Below are positions 43,448 to 52,478 of a stretch of 64,000 bases of DNA, piece by piece. Source of the stretch: CBDBZL01 sp031399025. Lineage in GTDB: Bacteria; Pseudomonadota; Alphaproteobacteria; Sphingomonadales; Sphingomonadaceae. Positions within the stretch are counted from its first letter, which is position 1; the number at the start of each line of letters is the position of its first letter. The position numbers were made by a program, and so were the translations under genes. The notes beneath the pieces were generated by a model. It made no database searches. It was not told the DNA's origin and saw nothing but the letters and a program-made list of their open reading frames with translations. The DNA is taken from the NCBI GenBank assembly GCA_031399025.1, contig JANNOJ010000022.1:1-64000 (forward strand), read 5' to 3'.

Positions 43448-43546
43448 GATGCCTCCTAGCGGGTCATCGGCCCAAGCGCCATGTCGCTCGCCGGCACGGC
43501 GCGAACTGGGGTCCACCGCAGGCGTGCTTGTGCTAGAGCTATCGCC

Positions 43547-43568
43547 GGGCGCCCCTGATAGGGGGCCC
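43547..43568 (+). other. Strong hairpin in leader of the DUF6481 gene
   Basis: GGGCgCCCCT-GAT-AGGGGGCCC: nine base pairs with one bulged base and a three-base loop, followed by TTCCTCT. It lies 29 bases before ATG 43598. It could be a leader structure, an attenuator or a terminator for an unseen upstream transcript. Confidence 0.5.
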
Positions 43569-43597
43569 TTCCTCTCACCTTATGGAGCGACTGACCC

Positions 43598-43942
43598 ATG
43601 GCTGGCTACAAGCCCCCGAATTTCAATGAGCGGGCGGCGGCATCACGCGCGGCAAAGCAAGGCGCGCTGGAAGAATTGCGCAACCGGCCGGCGCCCGACC
43701 CCGCCAAGCTGGCCGAGCAGCAGGCCAGGCGCGAGCAGCGCGACGCTGCCGCGGCCGAGCGGCGCGCGGCTCGCCAGCGCGCCCTCGACGAAGCCAAGGC
43801 GGCCAAGCTGGCGAGCAAGGCAGCGGCCCTGGCGGAAATCGCGGCGAAAGCAGCCTCGCCGCCGGCGCCCAAGAAGACCGAGGCCGAACTCAAGGCCGCG
43901 CGCGACGAGCGGTACGCCGCCCGCAAGGCGCGCAAGAAATGA
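43598..43942 (+). CDS. DUF6481 basic coiled-coil protein
   Basis: A 114-residue, Ala/Lys/Arg-rich helical protein starting GYKPPNFNERAAASRAAKQ and ending in a basic RDERYAARKARKK tail, as in DUF6481 proteins of sphingomonads. It is predicted to be almost entirely helical; function unknown. The stop overlaps the following ATG by four bases, so it is coupled to the spermidine-synthase-like gene. A strong hairpin precedes it. Confidence 0.82.
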   Translation: MAGYKPPNFNERAAASRAAKQGALEELRNRPAPDPAKLAEQQARREQRDAAAAERRAARQRALDEAKAAKLASKAAALAEIAAKAASPPAPKKTEAELKAARDERYAARKARKK

Positions 43943-44610
43943 TCCCGCGCCAAGTCGTCGGCGTGGCCGAGGTGCCGGGCGGCCCGCCGCTCCGCCTGGT
44001 GCGCCACGCCGGCGATTTCATGATCATGCTCGAGCGCAACGAACTGATGAGCAGCCGCATGAGCGGCTCGGAAGTGGCGCTCGGCGTCATGACCTGCCAG
44101 CGCCTGCGCACGCCGGACGGGGCGCGGCTGCTGATCGGCGGCTACGGCATGGGCTTCACCCTGCGGGCAGTCCTGGCGCAGCTCGGCCCCGCGGCGCGCG
44201 TCACGGTGGCGGAACTCGTCCCCGGCGTCATCGACTGGGCGCGTGGACCGATGGAGGCGCTGGCGCAGGGTTGCCTCGACGATCCGCGGGTCGAGCTCAG
44301 GCTCGCAGATGTCGCCAGACTGATCGATACCGCCAAGGCCAGCTACGATGCGATCCTGCTGGATGTCGACAACGGTCCTGACGGCCTGACGCGCCCGGCC
44401 AACGATTGCCTCTATTCGCCGGCAGGTTTGCAAAGCGCGCGCGCCGCCCTCAGCCCGGGCGGCATCCTGGCGGTCTGGTCGGCGGGCGGGGATGCCAGCT
44501 TCACCCGGAGGCTGAAGCGGGCCGGCTTCGCCGTGGAAGAAGTGCAGATACGCGCCCGCGAGAACGGCAGGGGGCCGATGCACACCTTGTGGTTTGCAGG
44601 AGTGCGCTAG
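43939..44610 (+). CDS. Spermidine synthase-like methyltransferase-fold protein
   Basis: A 223-residue Rossmann-fold protein resembling spermidine synthases. RLLIGGYGMGFTLRAVLAQ matches the gGGdG-like binding loop, ARVTVAELVPGVIDWARG the Asp/Glu-binding turn, and SYDAILLDVDNGPDGLT the catalytic-region Asp motif. It lacks the N-terminal beta-domain length of full polyamine synthases (about 280 residues), so the substrate may differ. It overlaps DUF6481 by four bases. Confidence 0.78.
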   Translation: MIPRQVVGVAEVPGGPPLRLVRHAGDFMIMLERNELMSSRMSGSEVALGVMTCQRLRTPDGARLLIGGYGMGFTLRAVLAQLGPAARVTVAELVPGVIDWARGPMEALAQGCLDDPRVELRLADVARLIDTAKASYDAILLDVDNGPDGLTRPANDCLYSPAGLQSARAALSPGGILAVWSAGGDASFTRRLKRAGFAVEEVQIRARENGRGPMHTLWFAGVR

Positions 44611-44997
44611 CCGCCGCGCAACTCGGGCTTCTCTCCCGGGCGCATCGGTATCATCTCTTCGGGTCCGATCGCCGCCTTGTACGGCCGTGGCCACAATCAG
44701 GCCGCGCTTGCGCTAGCGGGTGTCGCCGGTGGCGCTTGGGCTAGCGACAAGCCTTGGCCAGAGGCCGGTGGCAAGCCAGGCATCGGTTGATGCGGGAATC
44801 ACATGGCAAGCGGCGGTTCATGCCCGGGGGGAGGCGCACTTGCTGCCAAAGCGGAGCCCTGATAAATATCATGTTGATTGTTGGAGATTATTGCTGATCG
44901 TCGGTGCTAAGGCCCTCGCCTTGTTCGGTTCGGTATCCGTCGATCAACCCAGGAACGGCAGTTTAGCCTTCGTACCCTTGGCAAGGAGCCGATGTTT
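44611..44997. other. Intergenic region before response regulator
   Basis: No convincing gene. The last 140 bases are visibly A+T-richer (for example TGATAAATATCATGTTGATT near 44860) and likely contain the promoter of the response-regulator gene. AAGGAG at 44983-44988 is its ribosome site. A weak GGAAT-N16-GTT pattern occurs at 44795-44818. Confidence 0.55.
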
Positions 44998-45405
44998 ATG
45001 CTTGGACAGCCCGATCTGCAGGGTCTGCGCGTGCTGGTCGTCGAGGACGAACTTCTCGTCGCCATGTTGATCGAAGAAATGTGTGCCGACTTATCCTGCG
45101 AGGTTGTCGGACCGGTCGCGACCCTCGAAGAAGCGATAGAGCGCAGCCAGGAAGCTGATTGCGACATTGCGCTCGTTGACATGCATCTGGTCGGGGCAAG
45201 AGCCGATCCCGTCATCACCGAGTTGCATGCCAGGGCAATCCCTTTCGCCATAGCCAGCGGCGGTGGCGAATCCAGCAACGATCCACGCGCGGCGTTCATC
45301 TTGAACAAGCCCTTCGGTTTCACGCAGTTCGCCGAATGCATGACCGTATTGGCGCAACAACGGGCAAGGGCCGGTACTGCCCGTGATGAACCCATCGCCG
45401 AATAG
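44998..45405 (+). CDS. Single-domain response regulator
   Basis: A 135-residue stand-alone receiver. The acidic pair is in VLVVEDELLVAMLI (Glu16-Asp17), the phospho-acceptor is Asp61 in DIALVDMHLVG, and Lys104 is in FILNKPFGF, so phosphorylation chemistry is intact. There is no output domain. ATG 44998 is preferred to ATG 44992 because AAGGAG is then nine bases away rather than three. It is followed, after 263 bases, by the KaiC-like/histidine-kinase pair and is a likely phosphotransfer partner of that kinase. Confidence 0.88.
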   Translation: MLGQPDLQGLRVLVVEDELLVAMLIEEMCADLSCEVVGPVATLEEAIERSQEADCDIALVDMHLVGARADPVITELHARAIPFAIASGGGESSNDPRAAFILNKPFGFTQFAECMTVLAQQRARAGTARDEPIAE

Positions 45406-45668
45406 AGCGACACTTTTCTTCCGGGTTGGCACGTTGCCAAACATACTTTTTGTGCGATCGTCGATAAGTCGAGAATGACCACTGCTGCTGGCTCGGCCGT
45501 GCAGGTTCCATTCTCGCGATTCCAACCGCCACCAACGACTGAACGTCGGTCCCGTAGTCTGCCGGAAGGCTACGCCGAACCTTGACACCCGAGCACCCTG
45601 GCGCTCCTCCTGATGGTGTCGGCTACCGATAGCTTGCGAGATCACATCGGGTGCACGAGGAAAGAGCC

Positions 45669-47150
45669 ATGCCGCAAGTCAAGCCGGATGCCCGTACCGA
45701 CGTAAGCGGTCTGGACGATGTGCTTGGGGGTGGGCTGGAGCGGCATCGGACGTTTCTGCTCGAGGGCAAGCCGGGGACCGGCAAGACCACGATCGCGCTG
45801 CAATTCCTCATGGCCGGCAAGGCCCTGGATGAGCGGTGCCTCTATGTCACGCTGTCGGAGACCGCGGACGAACTGCGCGCCACGGCGCATGCTCGCGGCT
45901 TCGGGCTCGAGGGCATCGAGATCTTCGAGCTTGTTCCTCCCGAGAGCCTGCTTGACGAGGCGCAGCAGCAGAGCCTGCTCTATTCGTCCGACCTCGAGCT
46001 GAGTGAAACCACCAAGCGGGTGTTCGAAGTCTTCGAGCGGGTAAAGCCCGACCGCGTGGTGCTCGACAGCCTGTGCGAGGTTCGCCTGCTCGCGCAAAGC
46101 TCGCTTCGCTACCGGCGGCAGATCCTCGCCTTCAAGCACTACTTCGCGCGTTCCGGCGCGACCGTCCTGATGCTCGGCGACCTCACCACCGACGCGAACG
46201 ACAAGACCGTGCACTCGATTGCTCACGGGGTCGTGCGGCTCGAGGAACTCGCCGCCGAGTACGGCGGCGAGCGTCGGCGCCTGCGCATCATCAAGTATCG
46301 CGGGCGACGCTTCCGCGGCGGTTTCCACGACTTCACCATCGAGACCGGGGGCGTATGCGTCTACCCGCGGTTGGTGTCGGCCGAACATCGGACCGATTTT
46401 GCCCGCGACCAGCTGACCACCGGTTCGCCCGAGCTCGACGATCTGCTCGGCGGCGGGGTGGAGCGCGGGTCGAGCGTTCTCGTGCTCGGGCCGGCAGGGA
46501 CCGGCAAGAGCCTGCTGGTGCTCACCTTCATCGCGACCGCGCTGGAACGTGGCGAGCGCGCGGCCATGTTCGTGTTCGACGAGGAACTCGGGCTTCTCAT
46601 CCAGCGCGCCAAGGGGCTGGGCATCGACCTCCAGGCTTTGATCGATGCCGATGCGCTCATCCTGCAACAGGTCGACGCAGCCCAACTCACCCCGGGCGAG
46701 TTTTCATGGCGGGTGAGACGGTGCGTGGAGGAATATGGCGCGAGCCTGGTGGTCGTCGACAGCCTCAATGGCTACAAGGCAGCGATGCCGGGGGAGCAGG
46801 CGCTGGTGCTCCACATTCATGAATTGCTGCAATACCTGAACCGCCAGGGCGTCACCACCATTCTGACGGTGGCGCAACCCGGGCTCGTGGGCGACATGAA
46901 GTCACCCGTGGATGTCACCTACCTTGCCGATACCGTTCTTGTGCTGCGCTATTTCGAGGCCGTCGGGCGCGTCCGCCGCGCCATTTCCGTGATGAAGAAG
47001 CGGATGGGCGCCCATGAAGATACGATCCGCGAATTCCGGATCGATCGGGGGATTGCGCTTGGACCTCCGCTCACCGGGTTCCAGGGCATCTTGCGGGGCG
47101 TGCCGATGGTCTACGACAATACGGAACTTCTAGCCAGCGAGGGCGCGTGA
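45669..47150 (+). CDS. KaiC-like double RecA-fold ATPase
   Basis: A 493-residue KaiC-family protein with two RecA-like domains. P-loops are EGKPGTGKTTIA in domain 1 and GPAGTGKSLLV in domain 2. Walker B regions are DRVVLDSLCE and SLVVVDSLNG. Domain 2 ends with TYLADTVLVLRYFE and KRMGAHEDTIREF, aligning with the cyanobacterial KaiC CII end. The residues at the S431/T432 autophosphorylation position read Thr417-Tyr418. ATG 45669 is preferred over GTG 45651 because AGGAAAG precedes it. The stop overlaps the hybrid kinase start. No kaiA or kaiB is nearby, so a stress or light-signalling role is more likely than a clock. Confidence 0.87.
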   Translation: MPQVKPDARTDVSGLDDVLGGGLERHRTFLLEGKPGTGKTTIALQFLMAGKALDERCLYVTLSETADELRATAHARGFGLEGIEIFELVPPESLLDEAQQQSLLYSSDLELSETTKRVFEVFERVKPDRVVLDSLCEVRLLAQSSLRYRRQILAFKHYFARSGATVLMLGDLTTDANDKTVHSIAHGVVRLEELAAEYGGERRRLRIIKYRGRRFRGGFHDFTIETGGVCVYPRLVSAEHRTDFARDQLTTGSPELDDLLGGGVERGSSVLVLGPAGTGKSLLVLTFIATALERGERAAMFVFDEELGLLIQRAKGLGIDLQALIDADALILQQVDAAQLTPGEFSWRVRRCVEEYGASLVVVDSLNGYKAAMPGEQALVLHIHELLQYLNRQGVTTILTVAQPGLVGDMKSPVDVTYLADTVLVLRYFEAVGRVRRAISVMKKRMGAHEDTIREFRIDRGIALGPPLTGFQGILRGVPMVYDNTELLASEGA

Positions 47151-49912
47151 AGCAAACCACGGTTTCCGAGCGCGGGCTGGTCCTCGCGCCCCTCGGGCGG
47201 GATGCCGCCCTTGCCTGCGGCATGCTCAGCGAAGCCGGGATCGAGGCGGTCGCCTGCCCGGATCTTCCCGCGCTCGTGGCCGAGCTGGACATCGGAGCCG
47301 CCTTCGCCGCGGTGACCGAGGAAGCTATCGCCACGGCCGATCTGCGGGACCTGAGTGCCTGGATCGAGGATCAGGAGGAATGGTCCGATCTGCCGTTCAT
47401 CCTGCTCACCAGCGGTGGCGGCGGGCTGGAGCGCAACCCGACGGCCACCAGGCACCTCGAACTGCTGGGCAACGTCACATTTCTCGAGCGGCCCTTCCAC
47501 CCCACGACGCTCATCAGCCTGTCTCGCTCGGCGCTGCGGGCGCGGCGGCGACAATACGAAGCGCGCACCCGGCTCCTGGCGCTGCGCGAGAGTGAGGGGC
47601 GCTTTCGCAACATGGCCGATCATGCGCCGGTCATGATGTGGGTGACCGACCCGACTGGCTATTGCACCTACCTCAACCGCGCGTGGTACGAGTTCACCGG
47701 CCAGTCCGAAGCCGAGGCGCAAGGCTACGGCTGGCTCGAGGCGACCCACCCGGCGGACAAGGCGGCGGCCGAACGCGCGTTCCTGGAAGCGAACGCAGCT
47801 GTCGCGCCGTTTCGCATCGAGTACCGCCTGCGCCGGGCGGACGGCACCTATCGCTGGGCGATCGATGCCGCCTCGCCCCGGTTCAGCGAGGCGGGCGACT
47901 ATCTCGGTTATGTCGGCTCGGTGATCGACATCGACGAGCGCCGCGAGATCGAGGAGCGGCAGCGGGTGAGCGAGGCCCGGCTGCGCACGCTGACCAACGC
48001 GCTGCCCGCCTTCGTGTGGTTCGCCACCCCCGATGGCGAGCTGCATTATTTCAACGATCGCTGGTACGAGTACACCGGGCAGACGCCCGAGGAGGCGATG
48101 CACAGCGGCTGGGCCGCCACGCTGCACCCCGAGGACGCCGACCGGATCGCCGCGATGTGGGCCGACGCGCGGGCCAGAGGCGTCACCTATGAGGTCGAGG
48201 TGCGCTATCGCCGCCGCGATGGCGCCTACCGCTGGTACGTCGCCCGCGCCGAGCCGCTGCGTGACGAGCACGACGCGATCACCGCCTGGTTCGGCACCTC
48301 GAACGACATTCACGACCGCAAGCTGGCCGAAGCCGCGCTGTACGAACTCAACGAGAGCCTCGAGCAGCGCGTCTCCGAACGCACCGCCGAACTCGCCCAC
48401 AGCGAGGGCCGCTTCCAGGGCATCTTCGATTCCTCGTTGCAGTTCATGGCGCTGCTCAAGCCGGATGGGACCGTCCATGAGATCAACCGCACTGCGCTGA
48501 GCTGGAGCCAGATCGAGCCGCACGAGATCGTCAACCGGCCGTTCTGGCTGGGCGCGCCGATGCGGGGCAATCCGCAATTGCAGGCGGCGATCAAGGCCGG
48601 CATCCGCCGCGCCGCGGCCGGCGAAACGGTCCGCCAGGAACACGAAATGCGCGGCGCGGGCGAGGTCCGGGCCATTATCGACTTCTCGCTCAAGCCCGTC
48701 CTGCATGAGCACGGCGAAGTGGTCTGGCTGGTGGCCGAGGGCCGCGACATCAGCGAGCTGAAGGCGGCGCAGGAGGCGCTGCGGCAGAGCCAGAAGCTGG
48801 AGAGCATGGGCCAGCTGACCGGCGGCTTCGCGCACGACATCAACAATCTGCTGACCCCCATGACCGGAGCGCTCGACATGCTGCAGCGCCGCGGCCTGGG
48901 CGGGACGCGCGAGCGGCGGCTGATCGAGGGCGCGCTCCAATCGGCCGAGCGCGCCAAGCTGCTGGTCCAGCGCCTCTTGGCCTTCGCCCGCCGGCAGCCC
49001 CTGCAGCCCACGGCGGTCGACATCGGCCGCGTCGTCGAGGGGATGGCCGCTCTGGTCGCGAGCACGACAGGACCGCAGATCAGGCTCGCGGTGGACATGG
49101 CGCCCGAACTGCCGCCTGCCTTGGCCGATGCCAACCAGCTGGAGATGGCCATCCTCAACCTGGCGGTGAATGCCCGCGATGCGATGCCCACAGGCGGCTC
49201 GCTGCAGATCTCGGCCAAGCTCGACGAGGTGGGCGAGGGCAATAGATACGGTCTGTCGCCCGGGCGATATGTGCTTCTGGCGGTGACCGACACCGGGACG
49301 GGCATGGATGCCGAGACCCTGAAGCGGGCGGTCGAGCCCTTCTTCAGCACCAAGGGCGTCGGCAAGGGCACCGGGCTCGGCCTCTCGATGGTCCACGGGC
49401 TTGCCGCGCAATTGGGAGGCTCGCTCACCATTGCCAGCACCCCCGCGGTCGGCACCACCGTCGAACTGCGCCTGGCAGTCGCGGAGAGCGCGCCGCCCGC
49501 CGTGGCGCCTGTACAGGTCGGCGTGGGCTGGGTCATGGGGACGGGCACCGCGCTGGTGGTCGATGACGAAGAACTCGTGTGTGCCGCCACCGCCGATATG
49601 CTGGGCGACCTTGGCTATGAGATCGTGGCCGCCAATTCGGCCATGGAAGCGCTGCAACTCGTCGAGGGCGGCCTGGTGCCCTGTCTGCTGGTGACCGACC
49701 ACCTGATGCCCGGAATGTCCGGCACCGACCTTGCCCGCGAAGTGCGGCGGCGGTTACCCTCGGTGCGGGCGCTGATCATCTCGGGATATGCCGACATCGA
49801 GAGCATAGCCCCCGATTTGCCGCGCTTGGGCAAGCCGTTCCGGCGGGCCGATCTCGCCGAACGTCTCGCCGGACTCGACGGCGCAGCCAAGTCCGTCCCG
49901 AGCCGCTCGTGA
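47147..49912 (+). CDS. Hybrid histidine kinase with three PAS domains
   Basis: A 921-residue soluble kinase. Order: pseudo-receiver without an obvious phospho-Asp (about 1-135), PAS1 (about 145-265, FRNMADHAPVMMWVTD), PAS2 (about 275-395, TNALPAFVWFATPDG), a coiled coil, PAS3 (about 425-545), HisKA with His563 in GGFAHDINNLL, HATPase (N-box LNLAVNARDAM, DTGTGMD, GKGTGLGLSMV), and a C-terminal receiver with Asp851 in LLVTDHLMPGMSG. No transmembrane segment. GTG 47147 overlaps the KaiC-like stop by four bases, so the two are made together. The signal sensed is unknown. Confidence 0.92.
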   Translation: MKQTTVSERGLVLAPLGRDAALACGMLSEAGIEAVACPDLPALVAELDIGAAFAAVTEEAIATADLRDLSAWIEDQEEWSDLPFILLTSGGGGLERNPTATRHLELLGNVTFLERPFHPTTLISLSRSALRARRRQYEARTRLLALRESEGRFRNMADHAPVMMWVTDPTGYCTYLNRAWYEFTGQSEAEAQGYGWLEATHPADKAAAERAFLEANAAVAPFRIEYRLRRADGTYRWAIDAASPRFSEAGDYLGYVGSVIDIDERREIEERQRVSEARLRTLTNALPAFVWFATPDGELHYFNDRWYEYTGQTPEEAMHSGWAATLHPEDADRIAAMWADARARGVTYEVEVRYRRRDGAYRWYVARAEPLRDEHDAITAWFGTSNDIHDRKLAEAALYELNESLEQRVSERTAELAHSEGRFQGIFDSSLQFMALLKPDGTVHEINRTALSWSQIEPHEIVNRPFWLGAPMRGNPQLQAAIKAGIRRAAAGETVRQEHEMRGAGEVRAIIDFSLKPVLHEHGEVVWLVAEGRDISELKAAQEALRQSQKLESMGQLTGGFAHDINNLLTPMTGALDMLQRRGLGGTRERRLIEGALQSAERAKLLVQRLLAFARRQPLQPTAVDIGRVVEGMAALVASTTGPQIRLAVDMAPELPPALADANQLEMAILNLAVNARDAMPTGGSLQISAKLDEVGEGNRYGLSPGRYVLLAVTDTGTGMDAETLKRAVEPFFSTKGVGKGTGLGLSMVHGLAAQLGGSLTIASTPAVGTTVELRLAVAESAPPAVAPVQVGVGWVMGTGTALVVDDEELVCAATADMLGDLGYEIVAANSAMEALQLVEGGLVPCLLVTDHLMPGMSGTDLAREVRRRLPSVRALIISGYADIESIAPDLPRLGKPFRRADLAERLAGLDGAAKSVPSRS

Positions 49913-49921
49913 TCGACTGAA

Positions 49922-52282
49922 CTACTGGATCAGCGCAAAGGTGACGGGCGTTGCCGCCTGCGCCCCGGACGAGGGTGCGATCCATAGCTGGAACTCGCCC
50001 GGCTCCCAGCCATGCGACAGGTCGGCCCGGGTAAAGGCGAGGTCCTCGGGGCGCAGGGTGAAGCTGACCGTGCGGCTCTCGCCCGGCGCCAGCGCGATCT
50101 TCGCAAAGCCCTTGAGCTCCTGCACCGGGCGCGTCACCGAGCCGACCAGGTCGCGCACGTAGAGCTGCACCACCTCCTCGCCGGCGCGTTGGCCACTATT
50201 GGTGATCGTCGCGCTCGCGGTGATGGTGCCGCCCGGGCCCATGCTCGCCGCGCTCAAAGAGGCCGGCGAATAGGCAAAGCTGGTATAGCTGAGCCCGAAG
50301 CCGAACGGGTAGAGTGGCGTGTTGGGCGTCTCGAGATAGCGCGAGAGGTACTTCTGCTGCGAGTTTTCGGCGGTGTAGGGCCGGCCGGTATTCTTCATGT
50401 CGTAATGCAGCGGCACCTGGCCGACCGTGCGGGGGAAGGTGATCGGCAGCCTGCCCGCAGGGTTGTAGTCGCCGAACAGCACGTCGGCGACCGCGTGCCC
50501 GCCCATGGTGCCCGGATACCAGGCGTGGAGGATGGCCGCGACGTTCTCCTGCGCCCAGCCGATCGTGTTGGGCCGCCCGCTCAGCATCACCAGCACCACC
50601 GGCTTGCCCGTGGCGACCAGCCGTTCGAGCAGCGCCTGCTGGTTGCCCGGCAGATCGAGCGAGGTGCGGCTGGCGGCCTCGCCGGTCATGTCCCAACGCT
50701 CGCCCATGACCGCGATCACCAGGTCCGATCCCTCGGCCAGCGCCACCGCTTCGGCAAAGCCCTGGTCCTTGCCGGCATCCTCGAACGCGTAGCTGGCGCC
50801 CTGGATATGGGCGATCGTGACGCCTTGGGGAGCCCGTTCGCGCAGACCTTGGAGCACCGTGACGGGCCGGGTCTCGCGGTCGCCGGCGGCCGACCAGCTG
50901 CCGATCATGTCGGTCTTGCTGTCGGCCAGCGGGCCGATCACCGCGATCCGCCCGGCGGTGGCCGCCAGCGGCAGGACTTGGCCCTCGTTCTTGAGCAGCA
51001 CCATCGAGCGGCGGGCGACGTCGCGCGCGGCTGCGAGGAAATCGGGCCGGTAGAGCGTCGCCTCCTGGCGCTCTGCGTCGGCATAGCGGTAGGGGTCCTC
51101 GAACAGGCCGAGCCGGTACTTCATCTCCAGGATGCGGCGCACGGCGCGGTCGACCTGCGCCGCGCCGACCCGGCCCGCCGCGAGCGACCCGGCCAGATGC
51201 TCCATGAACACCGCGCCCTGCATGTCCATGTCGACGCCGGCGTTGATCGCCTGCTCGCCCGCCTGCGCCAGGTCTTGCGAGTAGCCGTGCGCCACCATCT
51301 CGTTGATCGAGGTGTAATCGGTCACCACGAAGCCGTCGAAGCCCCAGCGGTCGCGCAGCACGTCGGTCAGCAGATAGCGGCTGCCGCTCGCGGGGATGCC
51401 GTCCAGTTCGTTGAACGCGGTCATGAACGTGGCGACGCCCGCATCCACCGCGGCCTTGAACGGCGGCAGGTACACATCGCGCAGCGTCCGCTCCGAGATG
51501 TCGACCGTGTGATAATCGCGCCCGGCCTGCGCCGCGCCGTAGCCGGCGAAGTGCTTGGCGGTGGCCAGGATGGTATCGACCGCCGCCAGATCGTCGCCCT
51601 GGTAGCCGCGCACCCGCGCCGCGGCCACCCGGCTGCCCAGGTACACGTCCTCGCCCGCGCCTTCCGACACGCGGCCCCAGCGCGGGTCGCGGGCAATGTC
51701 GACCATCGGCGAGAACGTCCAGTGCAGCCCCTCGGCCGACGCCTCCTGAGCGGAAATGCGGGCGGACAGCTCGATGGCTTCCAGGTCCCAGCTCGCCGCC
51801 TCGCCCAGCGAGATCGGGAAGATGGTGCGGTGCCCGTGGATCACGTCATAGCCGAACAGCAGCGGGATGCCGAGCCGCGTCTCTTCCACCGCCAGGCGCT
51901 GCAGCTCGGTAGTATATTGCACGGTGTAGGCGTTGAACACCGAGCCCACGCGCCCCGCGGCGATGTCCGCGCGATATTCGGGACGCAAGGTCGGCCCGGT
52001 CGATTCCCAGTCGCTGGTCAGCAGCGTCAGCTGGCCGATCTTCTCCTCCTCGCTCATGCGCGCGATCAACTCGTCGATGAAGCGGTCCATCTGCGGATCG
52101 GGCGCGGTCCAGGCCGGCTCGATCGCAGAGGGCGCCACGGCGGTCGGGTCGGACATGCTGCCCCGGGCGAGGGCGGCACCGGTCGTCGGAACTGCCGCAG
52201 CCGGCCGATCCTGGGCGGCCGCGCAACTCACGACCCACCAGGCCATGACGCCGGCCGCGAAGGCTTTGGCCACTCGGCCCAT
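49922..52282 (-). CDS. bglX: GH3 beta-glucosidase, BglX-like
   Basis: A 786-residue periplasmic GH3 enzyme releasing glucose from beta-glucans or glucosides. A signal sequence (AFAAGVMAWWVVSCAAAQ) is followed by the catalytic barrel, with nucleophile Asp322 in GFVVTDYTSINEM. Then come the second alpha/beta domain (LVIAVMGERWDMTGEAA) and the C-terminal fibronectin-like domain (PLYPFGFGLSYTSFAY; ELKGFAKIALAPGES). GGGAGAGCAGG precedes ATG 52282. Divergent from a TonB receptor and a glycoamylase-type lipoprotein, forming a beta-glucan utilisation locus. Confidence 0.93.
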   Translation of the reverse strand: MGRVAKAFAAGVMAWWVVSCAAAQDRPAAAVPTTGAALARGSMSDPTAVAPSAIEPAWTAPDPQMDRFIDELIARMSEEEKIGQLTLLTSDWESTGPTLRPEYRADIAAGRVGSVFNAYTVQYTTELQRLAVEETRLGIPLLFGYDVIHGHRTIFPISLGEAASWDLEAIELSARISAQEASAEGLHWTFSPMVDIARDPRWGRVSEGAGEDVYLGSRVAAARVRGYQGDDLAAVDTILATAKHFAGYGAAQAGRDYHTVDISERTLRDVYLPPFKAAVDAGVATFMTAFNELDGIPASGSRYLLTDVLRDRWGFDGFVVTDYTSINEMVAHGYSQDLAQAGEQAINAGVDMDMQGAVFMEHLAGSLAAGRVGAAQVDRAVRRILEMKYRLGLFEDPYRYADAERQEATLYRPDFLAAARDVARRSMVLLKNEGQVLPLAATAGRIAVIGPLADSKTDMIGSWSAAGDRETRPVTVLQGLRERAPQGVTIAHIQGASYAFEDAGKDQGFAEAVALAEGSDLVIAVMGERWDMTGEAASRTSLDLPGNQQALLERLVATGKPVVLVMLSGRPNTIGWAQENVAAILHAWYPGTMGGHAVADVLFGDYNPAGRLPITFPRTVGQVPLHYDMKNTGRPYTAENSQQKYLSRYLETPNTPLYPFGFGLSYTSFAYSPASLSAASMGPGGTITASATITNSGQRAGEEVVQLYVRDLVGSVTRPVQELKGFAKIALAPGESRTVSFTLRPEDLAFTRADLSHGWEPGEFQLWIAPSSGAQAATPVTFALIQ

Positions 52283-52317
52283 CCTGCTCTCCCTCGGTTT
52301 GTTCCGAACTCTCGGCG

Positions 52318-52339
52318 GTGTGGGTCTGGTGCCACACCT
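52318..52339. promoter_or_regulatory. Inverted repeat in bglX/TonB-receptor divergent region
   Basis: GGTGTGG-N8-CCACACC: seven-base perfect arms. It sits 35 bases upstream of the bglX start, downstream of the predicted -10, a good position for a repressor operator controlling the divergent pair. Confidence 0.42.
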
Positions 52340-52366
52340 AGGATGTAATCACCCGCTCTATCAGAA

Positions 52367-52396
52367 TTATACGGGCATACCGAAACCACTTTCAAG
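52367..52396 (-). promoter_or_regulatory. Sigma-70-type promoter for bglX
   Basis: On the minus strand TTGAAA (52396-52391), an 18-base spacer, then TATAAT (52372-52367). The -10 is a perfect match and lies 84 bases upstream of the bglX ATG. Confidence 0.5.
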
Positions 52397-52478
52397 GTCT
52401 ATGGTTGGACCCTCGAGCGACCGGGCACAACCGGCGCTCGGGAATGCGGCAGGTGACCGCGCTTGAGGGAGAGAGAAT

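Noticed and set aside
44795..44818. Possible EcfG (general stress) promoter, GGAAT-N16-GTT
   Set aside because: The -35 has T instead of C and lies about 180 bases from the start; too weak to call.
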